DNA of 64,000 nt from Silene noctiflora (GCA_009801015.1 VHZZ01000014.1:246926-310925); one strand, 5' to 3'. Shown: positions 1 to 10,916, counted from the first letter of the stretch. Notes: generated by a model from the sequence alone, not told the origin. Translations and numbers: made by a program.

Positions 1-2717
1 TTTATCGGTCTTTGCTGATCCCTCATCATTCTCCATTTTTTTTGTTGCAGTTAACCTTTGTTTTTCCAATATTATGGGGAAATAAGGAGTAGTTAACAAG
101 GCTGCTGAAATAATTACAGATCTGCATTGGTGGAAAGGATGCCTGTTTTAGATGAGGCAACATACAGTGGAAGAAAAGGCGGGTCTTTACCTGCAGCGGT
201 TTCCAGCTCTAATGGCCCATCAGTAAATCTTGCAAATGGAGTACCCAAGCCCACAACTGCCATGCCTCTGGTTGACTTACTGGATCTCAGCTCAGATGAT
301 GTACCGGCACCTAACCTTTCTGGTGGAGATTTTCTACAAGATCTCCTTGGTGATCTCTCTCTGGCACCAACGCAATCAGGTATGCTTTGGAAATAAATCT
401 CACATTTGATGTTTGGTATGACACTAACTGTAATTATCTCGCTATCAGGTGTTCTTAGAAAAGAAATCTTGCATTTGGCTGGGGCCCTCCTTTGTATATC
501 GAGAAACAATAGCATTAAGCCCTTCTCTTATTCAGAAAAAAAAAAAAAAGAGAGAAATAAAATAACTCAGACAAGAGTAAATTAAACCAATCTTATCTAA
601 TGAGATGATAACCTTATGTCCTTGGTAGAATGTGTTAAGGTGCTAATTTCTGGCGCTGCCTTTCTATTATAATTTTTAAATATATTTAGGACTTCAATTT
701 TTCGGATTTGCACCATCTGAATATTAGCACTGCCGCGTTTTGAGGGACTTGTGACCTCTAGTTAAGTCATCAACCCCTTACAGTGCTCTTGGATAATTAA
801 AGCTAGGATTATAATGGAGATAGATTTACCCGTACGCATTTCATACTTTTGATGAATGGTTTTTCTGCCATAAATGTTTTAATGTTAGTTCTATTTCACT
901 TCAAGGTTCTGGTCAGAATTGCAAACCAGGAACTGATGCCCTGATGCATCTCTTATCAATTGGGAGCTCACCTGCTGCAAATAGTTCAGTGAATGAGAAT
1001 CCCGACCTTTTATCTTTGAGCCTAGAAAGCAAAAATTCTGGGGCATCATTTGAGGGGTTGTCATCGGTTCCTTCGATGCCTAAACAAGTGACTTCCGGTG
1101 GAAGTACTCCAGTAGTGGATTTATTGGATGGTTTATCGTTCAGTCAGCCAACAAGAGGTACCGTGCTCATATATTTCAGTGACTTATGTATGAGATAGCC
1201 TCACATGTTAGACCAACTCAAGTACTTATGTAGCCTCGTTTAACTACATGGTAAAAGTGGGTCTCACATGTGAGAACGTCTCATATAATTTTTTATTATA
1301 ATATATTAAGGTGTATGAGTGGGCTACCTCTTTATGCAATGCTAATCCTACTTCTCAATCTCAGAGAGCAATGGCCTGCAATTGGCGCCCATGGATGCAT
1401 TTGAGAGCAGCTCCTTGAAAATGACTTTCGACTTCTCCAAAAATTCTGCTAACCCACAAACAACATCTATCAAAGCTACATTTATTAACTTATCGGCGAA
1501 CGTATATACTGATTTCATCTTCCAGGCGGCAGTCCCTAAGGTAACATCTGAAATAATGAACTCCGTAAATATTGGTCTTCCTACCTTTGTGTAGTTTCTT
1601 TCTCAAAATGTATTTGAACTGCACTGACTGTTAGACCTGGCAAATTGGTCATTTGGGTCGGGTGCTTAGGTGTCTGGGTTTTTATCCTTGTTCGTGTTTT
1701 TTTAGGTTTTTGCCATTTCTTGTGTAGACAGGGCTTCAAATAAATCATTTCGAGTCATTTTGTTGACCAATTAGGGTCTTTTCAAATTAAAGTCATTTTT
1801 GAGGTGGGTTTGTTCGAGTCAATTCGGTTATCGAGTCATATTTGACTTATTCTATTCAGTTATCGGTATTCAGTTATCGGGTGTCTGGTTATTTGAGCCG
1901 AGTTAAAATCACCAGGTCACATACAAATAGATGACTTCGAATGGCGTCATTTTTAGGTGTGTTATTGAACTTAAAAAGTTTAGGACATAACCCTAAATTA
2001 ATTGTTTCGGGTCACATACAAACATAAATAAACTTGAACATACCACTATACCAGGTTGACGGAGCTTGATAATATTTGATGTTTTGGTTACAGTTTCTTC
2101 AGTTGAATCTAGATCCAGCTAGCAGCACTACCCTTCCCGCTAGTGGCAACGGCTCCATCATCCAGAGTCTACGTGTCACTAACAGCCAGCACGGAAAGGT
2201 ATGTATGGTATTATCTCTTAATTATCCAGCACTGTTTACTTTGATTCCTTCTTGATCTTGCACTCCTTGTGCTCAGGCACACACAATTGGAAAAACTTGA
2301 CATGAAACAAGATAATTGAACATAAAAATTTATATGGGATGGTCTTACTGGCGAGTCTGTATCGTACAGGACTCCCTCGAGTTAAAATGCCATGTCAGGT
2401 GTGGACTTGACAGTAACGACAATACTCAAATGAGACTGTTGTCTTTTCTCAACGGACCCATTTCATATTTTCATTCTATATCACGGTCTATCACAAGACT
2501 TATAAAAAGTTTATTCATGCTAATCCAATGCCGAAAAATCAGACTGCTATAATTGCAGTTTATACAAATTTTTGATACTCAAATAGTGGTTAAAAACTAA
2601 AGGTAATATTTCTTTCTTCAGAAACCCTTGGTAATGCGCATAAGAATAGGCTACAAGATAAACGGGAAGGATGTTTTGGAGGAAGGTCAAATTAGCAACT
2701 TCCCACGCGACTTATGA
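1..2717 (+). CDS. AP1G: AP-1 complex subunit gamma (gamma-adaptin), 3' part
   Basis: Last exons of a gamma-adaptin, the large subunit of the clathrin adaptor AP-1, which sorts cargo at the trans-Golgi network and early endosome. Coding exons read as 120-379, 906-1157, 1365-1540, 2094-2198 and 2622-2717, all with GT..AG borders and matching phases; the gene enters from the left, so the trunk domain lies outside. The first visible exon encodes the hinge (LVERMPVLDEA, then VDLLDL and FLQDLLGDLS), followed by a second hinge segment with VVDLLDGLS. The last three exons form the gamma-ear (FDFSKN, FIFQAAVPK, then LRVTNSQHGK and GYKINGKDVLEEGQISNF), which recruits accessory proteins. The stop is TGA at 2715-2717; the 3' UTR probably runs to about 3000. 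From memory the sequence follows Arabidopsis gamma-adaptin almost residue by residue in the ear. The 553-bp intron 1541-2093 holds a degenerate hAT-like MITE. Confidence 0.93.
1632..1919. mobile_element. Degenerate hAT-like MITE in the AP1G intron
   Basis: Begins TAGACCTGGCAAA, carries several GGGTC/TCGGG-type repeats and ends near ACCAGGTCA, the inverted counterpart of the start. It matches the better preserved elements at 11318-11846 and 45375-45946. No clear 8-bp target duplication is left, so the right border is approximate. Confidence 0.5.
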
Positions 2718-3511
2718 GGTTTATCGATTACCTGAGAATTCTAGGTAGGAAAATCGGCTTACAAGACACTTCGAGTAAGTGAAGACACCTCGTCGTCCAT
2801 CGTCAATCTAGTCCCCAATCTATCTATACATTCCGATTCTTCCAAGTGTAGTCTATGTGGTGTGGCTTGTAGCAGTTGATATTTTTGTATTTTGTTCATG
2901 CCTCGTCCTGGTCATTCTTTTTTTCCTCCCAATTTTACGGAGCTAGGCGGTTTGTGTACATTGTATAGTGTGATTCTTATTTGTAACAAAATGCGGGGAA
3001 TGTGTTTTTTTTTTTTTTTTTGGAATATTTAGAATTCAGAATTTGTTGAAAACATGTTTAATATTTCTCAATACGAAAGGCGATTGTTGGAAACAAAGTG
3101 AAATTTCGGGCAATGATTGTTAATTTGTGGTATCAAATGCATGAAAAAAATTCTTGTAATTTTGTTATTGGTGTGGAGGCGGACTGGTGGTGGATATAGG
3201 GCCGCGCATCCAAACCCACCAAACAATTCCCATAACCTGCGCGGCTGCCTCACCGAGTAGAAATCTAAACCCGTACTACCACGTTTATCCATTAGCTCAC
3301 GATATCATAATTTTCGTTAACTTTTCAATCAATATTATTTTGGTTCAAATGAGCGAACTTATGCCGCGGATGCGGATGAGAATTGAACCACTAATTTCAG
3401 GGTTGGAGTTAGGGAACACTTACGACTTGAGCTAACTCTTTATAACCTAAGATTTTTAAATAAAAAAGTTGAAAAAAACTTCATAAATAGTCATAATATA
3501 ATAATATATTA
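2718..3511. other. AP1G 3' UTR and flanking intergenic DNA
   Basis: Contains the presumed AP1G 3' UTR (to about 3000, followed by a T tract) and then AT-rich sequence. Open frames near 3068-3435 on both strands show no recognisable domain and look like chance. Confidence 0.5.
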
Positions 3512-3560
3512 CTAGTGTAGATCCCGTGGATTTATGCACAGTTTTAAGACAATAATGTTA
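3512..3560 (-). mobile_element. Helitron 3' terminus, rest not delimited
   Basis: Reads A|CTAG followed by a degenerate hairpin (CCCGTGG...TGCACAG). On the minus strand this is a Helitron 3' end: hairpin, short A/T stretch, CTAG, then T. A matching 5' TC end was not found before the next Helitron at 4113. Confidence 0.5.
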
Positions 3561-4112
3561 ATGATATAACTATTATAGCTTGGCTTCACATCAAATAAGT
3601 TTGGCTTTATAACTGAACCTTACTAGGTAAATAAATCGATTATTAAAAAAATATTATTATACTGCAGTTATAAAAAAAACATTGATTAACGACTTAATTA
3701 TACAATAAAATTAAAAAATTTGCGGAAGGAGATAATTAACTTGCTACACCTTTGTATCAAAAGACATGAATTTTGAATTATAAAAAAAAAGTTTCTGCAG
3801 AATAATTTTATCATATCAACTAATCAGAGTATTTCATTTGGCCGGAAAATATTTTACGAGTTATAATTTTATCATATCAACCGCTACTCCGTACTATTTT
3901 ACTTGTTTGTTTTATTTTTTAGACCTATTTTACTTGTTCGTTTGTTATATGCATAATGCATTATCACGTATATATCTGATTGTGTTCTAAAATTTAAGGG
4001 AGCATTATTTATTTTCCAAATTCCAAATTGTTTGTAATTCCAGTATTATACAGGATTGGTTTCACACGTTTGGTAATTATAATGTATTTAGGATATCTGT
4101 ATGATATGTGTA

Positions 4113-4393
4113 CTAGTTTAGATCCCGCGCTACAGCGCAGTATTTTTAGATAAAAATGTTAGAGACATGTGGCTAACAATATTTATGGAAAGATTGTGGG
4201 TCCCAATACTTACAATAAATATTTATGGTATAAAATTAATTATGAGCTAAATATTATTCATTAATAAATATAGTAAATATAGATAGTATGATCAATTAAT
4301 TAGGAGGAAGATATTGTATAGTAGTATGTTCATCTAGGCGGGAAAACATAGGCGGGAAAATTGGAGAGTTGTTAATCTTTTAGTATATAGGGA
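4113..4393 (-). mobile_element. Short non-autonomous Helitron
   Basis: On the minus strand it starts A|TCCCTATATACTAAAAG and ends with a GC hairpin (GCGCTGTAGCGC), a short A/T stretch and CTAG|T. It therefore has all the structural marks of a Helitron (5' TC, 3' hairpin plus CTRR, insertion between A and T, no target duplication). It is 281 bp and encodes nothing. Its 5' end directly abuts the Stowaway element at 4397. Confidence 0.75.
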
Positions 4394-4396
4394 TTA

Positions 4397-4611
4397 CTCC
4401 CTCCCATTTTTTTTTTTTTATATAAAGTATTATAAGTGGTAAAGTTTGTATAAGAGAGAAAATAATAAAGAATAAATAAAGTAGTGAGAGTTGTTGATTT
4501 TTTAGAAGAGATAAATTAATAAAAAAAATGAATAAAACTTACTAAAAACAGAAAGATAACCAAACTCGTGTGAGAAAAGAAAGAGGGAAGATAATAGGAA
4601 ATTGGAAGGAG
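4397..4611. mobile_element. Stowaway-type MITE
   Basis: 215 bp with termini CTCCCTCC and GGAAGGAG and TA on both sides (4395-4396 and 4612-4613), the pattern of Tc1/mariner-derived Stowaway elements. It ends about 140 bp upstream of the start codon of gene A and may contribute promoter sequence. Confidence 0.7.
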
Positions 4612-4637
4612 TATATTGTTTCCTATTTTATGTGGTT

Positions 4638-4641
<4 letters not shown>

Positions 4642-4685
<44 letters not shown>
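4642..4685. repeat. (TA)n microsatellite upstream of gene A
   Basis: About 21 TA units ending 65 bp before the start codon of gene A. It lies where a TATA box and start site would be expected, so its length could affect expression (inference). Confidence 0.8.
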
Positions 4686-4689
<4 letters not shown>

Positions 4690-4749
4690 TTTCCTATTAA
4701 ATAAGCATACATAAATACAAGTTTGATAGAGCAAATAAAGCAACGAGAC

Positions 4750-5885
4750 ATGGAACAAGTGATTTACAATCATAATGATTACAAGTATTTTCTATTCGAT
4801 TCTATTTTTATATATTTATACATGTTTATATTATTAGATTTAATACTCCATAATAATTCGATGTTTAGTTTTTAACTGATTTTCGGTCGAATCACTCACC
4901 TTGTTTTGATTTGTTAATAGGATCGTCGAAGGGAGACCGATAATTATGTGTAGAGTTTGCAAAGAGCAATTCAAGACTCTTAAGCCTCTTTCTCACCATC
5001 TTCTTTCTTTCCACCAAATGATGTTGTCCGTGGAGAGTACTGAACGTGACGATACCGACGATGATGAGGACGATGATGATGAGGACGACGATGAATCTGA
5101 ATCTGAATCTGATGAGGAGGAAGGGAAAGAAATATGGTATGTATGCTTTTTTAACGATTTTAATTGATTTGAATTACGTTAATAGTTCCGAAAAATAATG
5201 GTATTTTATTCATTATTGCCAGGTTTACAAAGGAAAATCTAGCATTAAGCTGCCGCGTGAAAGCACTGGCTGCCTTGAAGTACCTAAACGAACAGGTAAA
5301 TACTCTTATTCGTAAAATATACCACTAGAGTTCGTCATGGAGATCACATCAAAGCAAATGGAAAGAAAATATGCTATTTAAAAAACTATTTGTGTTTTTT
5401 TTTTTCCGATAATTATAGATTTAACAGTTAGCAATTGTTTCACGTATTTTGGTTAATCTATAGGTTGGAGGTAAAAGGTATGAGTTTGTAGAGCATGGCC
5501 CTGCGATGACAAAAAACCATGCGATTCAGCACGTAAATTTCAAAGCAAAAGAAAAAGATTGTCCAGACGCTCCAGTCGAGACATTCTTTGCGCAGATGAA
5601 GAATAGTATGCAGGGTATGAGGGTCGACTGTTGCATCAGCTTGGGGCCTAGTCANGAGCTACCACATTGGAGTAAGTTTTCCATATTGCAATTGCTGTCA
5701 TACTTTCATGCATTTAACTCTGAGCCTAGCCAGTCTTGTTGGTTATGTAACTTCTCAAAATTAATTCGTTTTGTTTATCCGCTTTTTGTTCAGGAAAAGC
5801 AGAGCTTGGTGGATGTAAATTATGCAATGGTATAATTCATCACCCTACCGTAAAGGTTGATAATTTAAAATTGGGTCGAAGGTGA
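4750..5885 (+). CDS. Gene A: C2H2 zinc finger + acidic stretch + DUF3615-like domain
   Basis: Coding exons 4750-4784, 4921-5136, 5223-5295, 5464-5671 and 5794-5885 (624 bp, 207 aa), all GT..AG and in phase; the start ATG is conserved in B and C. Residues 22-43 form a textbook C2H2 finger (C22, C25, F29, L35, H38, H43; CRVCKEQFKTLKPLSHHLLS). About residues 50-80 are almost pure Asp/Glu/Ser. From about residue 85 comes a domain with KYLNEQ, KRYEFVEHGP, VNFKAKEKD, FFAQM, then CKLC...HHP at the end, which I read as DUF3615, a plant domain of unknown function (recalled pattern, not searched). Function is unknown; finger plus acidic tract suggests a nuclear, nucleic-acid- or histone-binding role (inference). 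One base (5655) is N, making one codon His or Gln. The gene is convergent with the near-identical gene B. Confidence 0.72.
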
Positions 5886-5922
5886 TCGATGCTACTCATC
5901 TTGGTGCTCATTTTGACTATCA

Positions 5923-5965
5923 CTAGTCTTAAACCCGTGCAAATGCACGGGTTGCTATTATAGAC
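5923..5965 (-). mobile_element. Helitron 3' terminus downstream of gene A
   Basis: A|CTAG, then a clean hairpin ACCCGTGCAAATGCACGGGT. This is the 3' end of a minus-strand Helitron inserted 37 bp after the gene A stop. The 5' end was not found, so the full extent is unknown. Confidence 0.6.
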
Positions 5966-6269
5966 TTTGTTATCATCAATTATGTAAAAATAATAATGGT
6001 GTTTTTTGTGTAAAGTCGTATTTAGGATTTTCAATTTGTATTATAATTTTAACTGCAATTAGCGAGTTTGTGCGTGACGAACGTTGTAATATCATGTAGC
6101 GTAAATGACACGGTAAGTTCTAAACTTCTCTAATTCTATCCAAGTATTGGACTAAGTAATTCAGTTTTTCTAACGGGTTGCATAAGCAACATATGTAAAT
6201 TTTTATCGTGGAATAAATTTTAACATGTAAATATAAAACGTGAGACTTTCAATCTTGTCAAATTGGCAA

Positions 6270-6715
6270 GTAGCTCTATTTGGTAAGGTATTTCAGGTAC
6301 CTGATTTGGTTAAAGTGGCTTATTTGACCAAAATTTCAGGTACCTTATTTAGTTGTAAGCGTTTAGCAATTAGCTTATTTGGTTATTTAACCAAATAAGT
6401 TACCTGAAATTGGTACCTTATTTTTTTTAAACGTGTAGCAAGTAGCTTATTTGGTTATTTAACCAAATAAGTTACCTGAAAGGCTGAAATGAAATGTTAC
6501 CCCTATTTGAGATTTCAGGTAGCTGATTTAATTTGATTTTCCTTTTTTACCCCTTAAATCTATACTACAAAATAATTATCATATACTTTTACGTAATTTC
6601 ATCAAAATCAGTTAGCTTTTCAGTTAGTTTGCCAAATATATTTTTATTTAATCAACTACCTTATCAGTTCCTAATTTTCAGCTACCTTATTAGTTACTAG
6701 TTACTAGGTAGTTTT
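6270..6715. mobile_element. Palindrome-rich MITE-like region
   Basis: Repeated inverted motifs related to AAGGTACCTGAAAT, including two copies of a 26-bp palindrome built on CTTATTTGGT...ACCAAATAAG (about 6373 and 6444). The ends are imperfect inverted repeats (AAGGTA...CAGGTACC against AAGGTAGCTGAAAA). No coding sequence. The superfamily is not clear. Confidence 0.5.
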
Positions 6716-7829
6716 TGACAAAAAAAAAAACTCGATTTTATTTGATATAGATTGAACTTTTTCAGATTTCTTTAGTTTGGCGCTGAAATGAATTGCTCAA
6801 CAATTATGTTTTCTTTAATTTATACATTTGTATTTTAATCGGTTTATGGCCATGAGGCTGTGGATATTATTGACGTCATAGTTTTTTTTAACTCCATTTT
6901 ATTTTTGGTAAAACATTTTTTAAAGTGTTTTATGATTTGTTGGTATAATTAGTTGATGTATGATTAAGGTTCCTTTTACTAATGTATATGTCTCGTTTGA
7001 TTCTAATATGAAGCGGGTGAGAATCGAATCCCAACTTCATGGTCCGGTAGTCAATATAGCCTCTTAAAGTCTAAATTCTTACAAAATTACTTGATTAAAA
7101 GCAATAATTCGATGAATATTTATCACACAATCTTTTTTTTTTTTTAATCATTGCGTTAAAAAACACAAATTTACGCACATTTTTATAATACATATTTATG
7201 AGATTACCAATTATCTGAGGCTAATGAGAGTTTAAACTCATTAATTGTCTCAATCAAGTGGACTCCATTTTGAAGATAAAAAAGAACAAGGGTGTTTTAA
7301 ATTTAATGGAAATAATTTGGATCCCTCAAAAAAAGAATTATGGGGAATTATCTTAATTACTGAGGTTAACAATAATCTACGGGTGCTATTAATTTAAGGG
7401 AAATAATTCGGATCCCTCAAAAAAAGAATTACAGGGGAACGATAACGGTAATAGTATTCAAAGATAAATTGGGTATGTTTATTATGAAATTATTAAATAA
7501 AATTCATCGTAGGTTACGAATCTACGATCAACAATAAAAGTATTACAAGAAAAATATAAAGAGGTACTAGGCAAGAACATATGGAGAATTGCCCACGTTC
7601 ACGCATGGGGAGGGGAGAGATATTACCTACGTCTTCTACAAAACATAGTCAAAGGATCAACTTCATTTGAAGGGCTAAAGACAATAAATGGAAGATTATA
7701 TCGTTCATATATAGTAGTATACTTTTCCCTTGGCTTATTAAGTAATGACAACGAGCGACACAAGTATTCAAGGGAAGCAAATTTGTAGGCTATGCCGTCA
7801 AGTAATGACAACTTCATTTGAAGGGCTAA
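6716..7829. other. Spacer between genes A and B, left part
   Basis: AT-rich and without genes. It includes a tRNA-like B-box remnant near 7020 (GAGAATCGAATCCC, reverse of a SINE promoter box) and two copies of a short repeat around 7310-7440 (GGATCCCTCAAAAAAAGAAT). Nothing else recognised. Confidence 0.4.
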
Positions 7830-8340
7830 AGACAATAAATGGAAGATATTACCTACGTCTTTTCTTGGTTTTTGCAAAAGTTGTGATAAAATGTGCACGG
7901 CATAAGACAATTTTGGTCGAGTAACAGCTAAGTAGACCAAACGCCCAACCAAATTTTGATGTGCCCCAACATCCTCAAGCACCGGACCATGTGCCAAACG
8001 TAAATTATGGTTCCGTCCAAGGGAAAGTCTGCCGGCTTAATTTTTACAACGGGAATCCTCCATTCCTACCACTTGGTGATTTCCAAATGCTACTAGACGA
8101 GCCTTATATCGTTCAATGCTTCCATCAGATCTATGCTTAATTTTGTAGACCCACCTACACCCGAGAGCTTTCTTCCCGGGTGGAAATTAAATCGGTCAAT
8201 TCCCAAGTCTTATTATCTTCAAATGCCCGAATTTCTTATCGCATAGCTTTATACCTCCATCCGTCTTCTCTCCGCTAACCCCCACAACACTCTCCTCCCC
8301 TCATCACGGCCAATGGCACCTAACCCAATCCCAAAACCCG
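7830..8340 (-). mobile_element. Fossil fragment of a Ty1/copia retrotransposon (reverse transcriptase region)
   Basis: Minus-strand translations match the copia polymerase region: a segment like NKTWELTDL, then GSIERYKARLVAFG, and further on LVGRLVYLAVTRPKLSYAVH leading towards RNase H. No LTRs are visible around it. It is an old, internally broken remnant with several lesions, lying in the spacer of the A/B inverted repeat. Confidence 0.7.
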
Positions 8341-8499
8341 TCTTTACACCTGCATCCACGTTAATTTTCACTACTCCACTCCTCGGTCTCTTCCAGTGTG
8401 GTTCTACTACTGTCGTCTCTTCCAGTGTTGTTCATTTTTTAAGTAGGTTTATTATCGATCATTTCAAGTTCGCCTGGATAATTAGTCAGATCATTTCAA

Positions 8500-8905
8500 G
8501 CTAGCTTTGAACGACTATTTTGTTTTTTTTTTTCCTAAATTAGTTATTTAACTTAAAGTCAAATGTAAGTTGTTCAATGGTTTGGAACTTGACGGGTAAT
8601 TTAAAGGTCAATGGTTCAAATCTTATATCTAGCAATTTTTTAATAGATATTTGAAATAACTACAAATTACATAACAAAAACAAAATATTAAAATATGCTG
8701 CTACTAGGAATCGAACCCATAGTTGAAATAGCTAGTAAATTATATGAGCTAAGGCTCAAAAACAAAATATTAAAATATGCTGCTACTAGGAATTGAACCC
8801 ATATTTGAAATAGCTAGCAAATTACATGGGCTAAAACCCAAAAACAAAATATTAAAATATGCCGCTAATAGGAATCAACTACATACTTTTACCAACTACG
8901 CCAAC
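8500..8905. repeat. hAT-like remnant with an 82-bp tandem repeat carrying a tRNA-type B box
   Basis: A unit containing AAATATGCTGCTACTAGGAA recurs at an 82-bp period (phase marks at 8681, 8763, 8845); the third copy is partial. On the minus strand each of the first two units reads GGTTCRATTCC, close to a Pol III B box, with TTAGCTCA-like sequence upstream. The flanking DNA resembles the element at 62294-62692, which has a single such unit, so the array looks like a local expansion inside a related element. Confidence 0.6.
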
Positions 8906-8915
8906 ACCGCATCAA

Positions 8916-9936
8916 TCACCTTCGACCCAATTTTAAATTATCAACCTTTACGGTAGGGTGATGAATTATACCATTGCATAATTTACATCCACCAAGCTCT
9001 GCTTTTCCTGAACAAAAAGCGGATAAACAAAACGAATTAATTTTGAGAAGTTACATAACCAACAAGACTGGCTAGGCTCAGAGTTAAATGCATGAAAGTA
9101 TGACAGCAATTGCAATATGGAAAACTTACTCCAATGTGGTAGCTCNTGACTAGGCCCCAAGCTGATGCAACAGTCGACCCTCATACCCTGCATACTATTC
9201 TTCATCTGCGCAAAGAATGTCTCGACTGGAGCGTCTGGACAATCTTTTTCTTTTGCTTTGAAATTTACGTGCTGAATCGCATGGTTTTTTGTCATCGCAG
9301 GGCCATGCTCTACAAACTCATACCTTTTACCTCCAACCTATAGATTAACCAAAATACGTGAAACAATTGCTAACTGTTAAATCTATAATTATCGGAAAAA
9401 AAAAAACACAAATAGTTTTTTAAATAGCATATTTTCTTTCCATTTGCTTTGATGTGATCTCCATGACGAACTCTAGTGGTATATTTTACGAATAAGAGTA
9501 TTTACCTGCTCGTTTAGGTACTTCAAGGCAGCCTGTGCTTTCACACGGCAGCTTGATGCTAGATTTTCCTTTGTAAACCTGCCAATAATGAATAAAATAC
9601 CATTATTTTTTGTAATGGTATACCTAATTCAAATCAATTAAAAATGTTAAAAAAAGCATACATACCATATTTCTTTTCCCTCCTCCTCGCCAGATTCAGA
9701 TTCAGATTCATCGTCGTCCTCAGAATTGTCACGTAAATTTATCGGTCTCCCTTCGTCGATCCTATTAACAAAATAAGATGAGTGTAAATTTGAAATTCAA
9801 GGTTACAATCATATAAATAAACAATCAATATAAACATGTATGAACATATAAAAATAGTATGGAATAGAAAATACGTGTAATCACTATGATTGTAAATCAC
9901 TTGTTGTTCCATGTCTCCAATCACTTGTTGTTCCAT
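8916..9936 (-). CDS. Gene B: acidic stretch + DUF3615-like domain, zinc finger lost
   Basis: Coding exons (minus) 9875-9936, 9666-9761, 9506-9578, 9130-9337 and 8916-9007 (531 bp, 176 aa), in phase throughout. Compared with A and C, exon 2 lacks the whole C2H2 finger: EGRPI is followed directly by NLRDNSEDDDESESES, with the frame kept. Exon 1 carries a 24-bp in-frame tandem duplication that doubles MEQQVI and its start codon. The DUF3615-like part (KRYEFVEHGP, VNFKAKEKD, FFAQM, CKLC...HHP) is the same as in A. An LTR-like sequence abuts the start codon and supplies a TATA box, so transcription may differ from A. It may be a working short paralogue or a gene on its way out; the preserved frame and splice sites favour at least recent function. 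N at 9146 mirrors the N in A. Confidence 0.62.
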
Positions 9937-9944
9937 GTCTGTTA

Positions 9945-10200
9945 AGTTGTTTTTATTGGAAATTTTTATTGGAAAAATTGATTTTTTTATTGGAAGTTTT
10001 TATTGGAAAGATTGATTTTATTGAGAAATTGTATGAATAACAATGAGATACAAGAGGTGTATTTATACTATTATTACATGAGTCCCGGTTTCCTAATCTA
10101 GGTTAAGGAAATACAACATTCATATGATGACGATAAGGAAAATCTATTAACGATAATACTAGGAAATAATCTTTGAGACGGTTTAGGTAATATTTCCAAT
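9945..10200 (-). mobile_element. LTR-like sequence forming the upstream region of gene B
   Basis: On the minus strand it starts near TATTGGAAATATTACC, has a TATA box, an AATAAA-type signal and a CA-ending terminus (AACTTAACA) directly before the gene B start. This is the layout of a solo LTR of a retrotransposon. Only a 4-bp flanking repeat (AGAC) is seen, so the call is tentative. Old, non-coding, family undetermined. Confidence 0.45.
10060..10067 (-). promoter_or_regulatory. TATA box (TATAAATA) for gene B
   Basis: TATAAATA on the minus strand, about 125 bp before the gene B start codon, inside the LTR-like sequence. Start site expected about 30 bp downstream. Confidence 0.5.
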
Positions 10201-10840
10201 AGTCTAAAGTGTTCAATTTATTTGCTATTGAGAGGATCAATTTCTTTACGAGTAGAATACCGTCTAAAGTAACAATTATTTTGGATCATACACATTAATC
10301 TGGCAAGAGAAAGTCTCTAAGCCAAATATGACTCGATAACCGAATTGAATCGAACAAACCCGTAACTAGTGATATATTCTCAACAATATTTCTCTACTTA
10401 GCTTCTTATCATGTGCCTGAAAAACCCATTTTGATATTATGGAAATTTGAGTATCAATTATTATGACATTTTATTTTAGTGGAAAAAAAAAATAGTATAC
10501 CATAATTAATATAGCGAAAATCTTGATTGATATTTAATGATTTGGTTATTACACAATAAATATATCTCAAAATTGCAGTAAAAGATTTTCTATAATTTTT
10601 TATAATTACGTCTTAAATTTGGTGTAAATTACACCTGGCATGTTAATAGGCTAATGATACGTGGCGATTGATTTAGGCTGATGACTTCAACTTTAATATA
10701 GGATATGAATAATTGAATATGATGTCGCCTAAGTAAATGACATTCGAAAATGGTCAATTTGGGAAAGTTACCAAAACTGATTAGTAGTAAAGTTACCAAA
10801 ACTGATTAGTAATTGGAAATAGGCAATAATTAATTACCAA
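10201..10840. other. Divergent intergenic region between genes B and C
   Basis: Head-to-head spacer. It contains a remnant (about 10370-10420, ATATTCTCAACAATATTTCT) of the MULE-type MITE seen whole at 38001-38644, and a short direct repeat AAAGTTACCAAAACTGATTAG (10764-10784 and 10790-10810, approximate). No genes. Confidence 0.45.
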
Positions 10841-10846
10841 AAATCA

Positions 10847-10856
10847 TATATAAATA
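10847..10856 (+). promoter_or_regulatory. TATA box (TATATAAATA) for gene C
   Basis: Strong TATA motif about 65 bp before the gene C ATG; the start site is expected near 10880. The start context (GATACGATGG, G at +4) is similar to gene A's. Confidence 0.6.
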
Positions 10857-10916
10857 AACAATTAGAAAGAGATTGATTTTTCAAATCAAAATTTGATAAA
10901 GCAAATTAGAGATACG

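Larger units (their letters stand above)
5160..9640. repeat. Near-perfect ~0.7-kb inverted repeat: genes A and B, tail to tail
   Basis: The arms are about 5170-5885 and 8916-9630. Exons 3-5 and introns 3-4 of genes A and B are almost identical (the 109 codons read through exon 4 and intron 4 are the same), differing by a few exon 3 substitutions and a T-tract length. The 3-kb spacer holds a Helitron end, a palindromic MITE, a copia fossil and an 82-bp tandem repeat. Upstream of exon 3 the copies diverge, so the exact arm ends are approximate. Confidence 0.85.

Noticed and set aside
114-515. 133-codon open frame on the minus strand
   Set aside because: It is antisense to a clear gamma-adaptin exon and has no domain.
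4642-4685. (TA)n as a CRISPR- or origin-like array
   Set aside because: Simple microsatellite; no spacers, and the window is plant nuclear DNA.
4946-5167. Stand-alone 73-aa zinc-finger/acidic protein
   Set aside because: It runs past a good GT donor into the intron; the phase and the comparison with B and C show it is exon 2 of gene A.
8690-8900. True tRNA genes (GGTTCGATTCC boxes)
   Set aside because: Only B-box-like motifs in a repeated unit; no acceptor stem or anticodon loop could be built.
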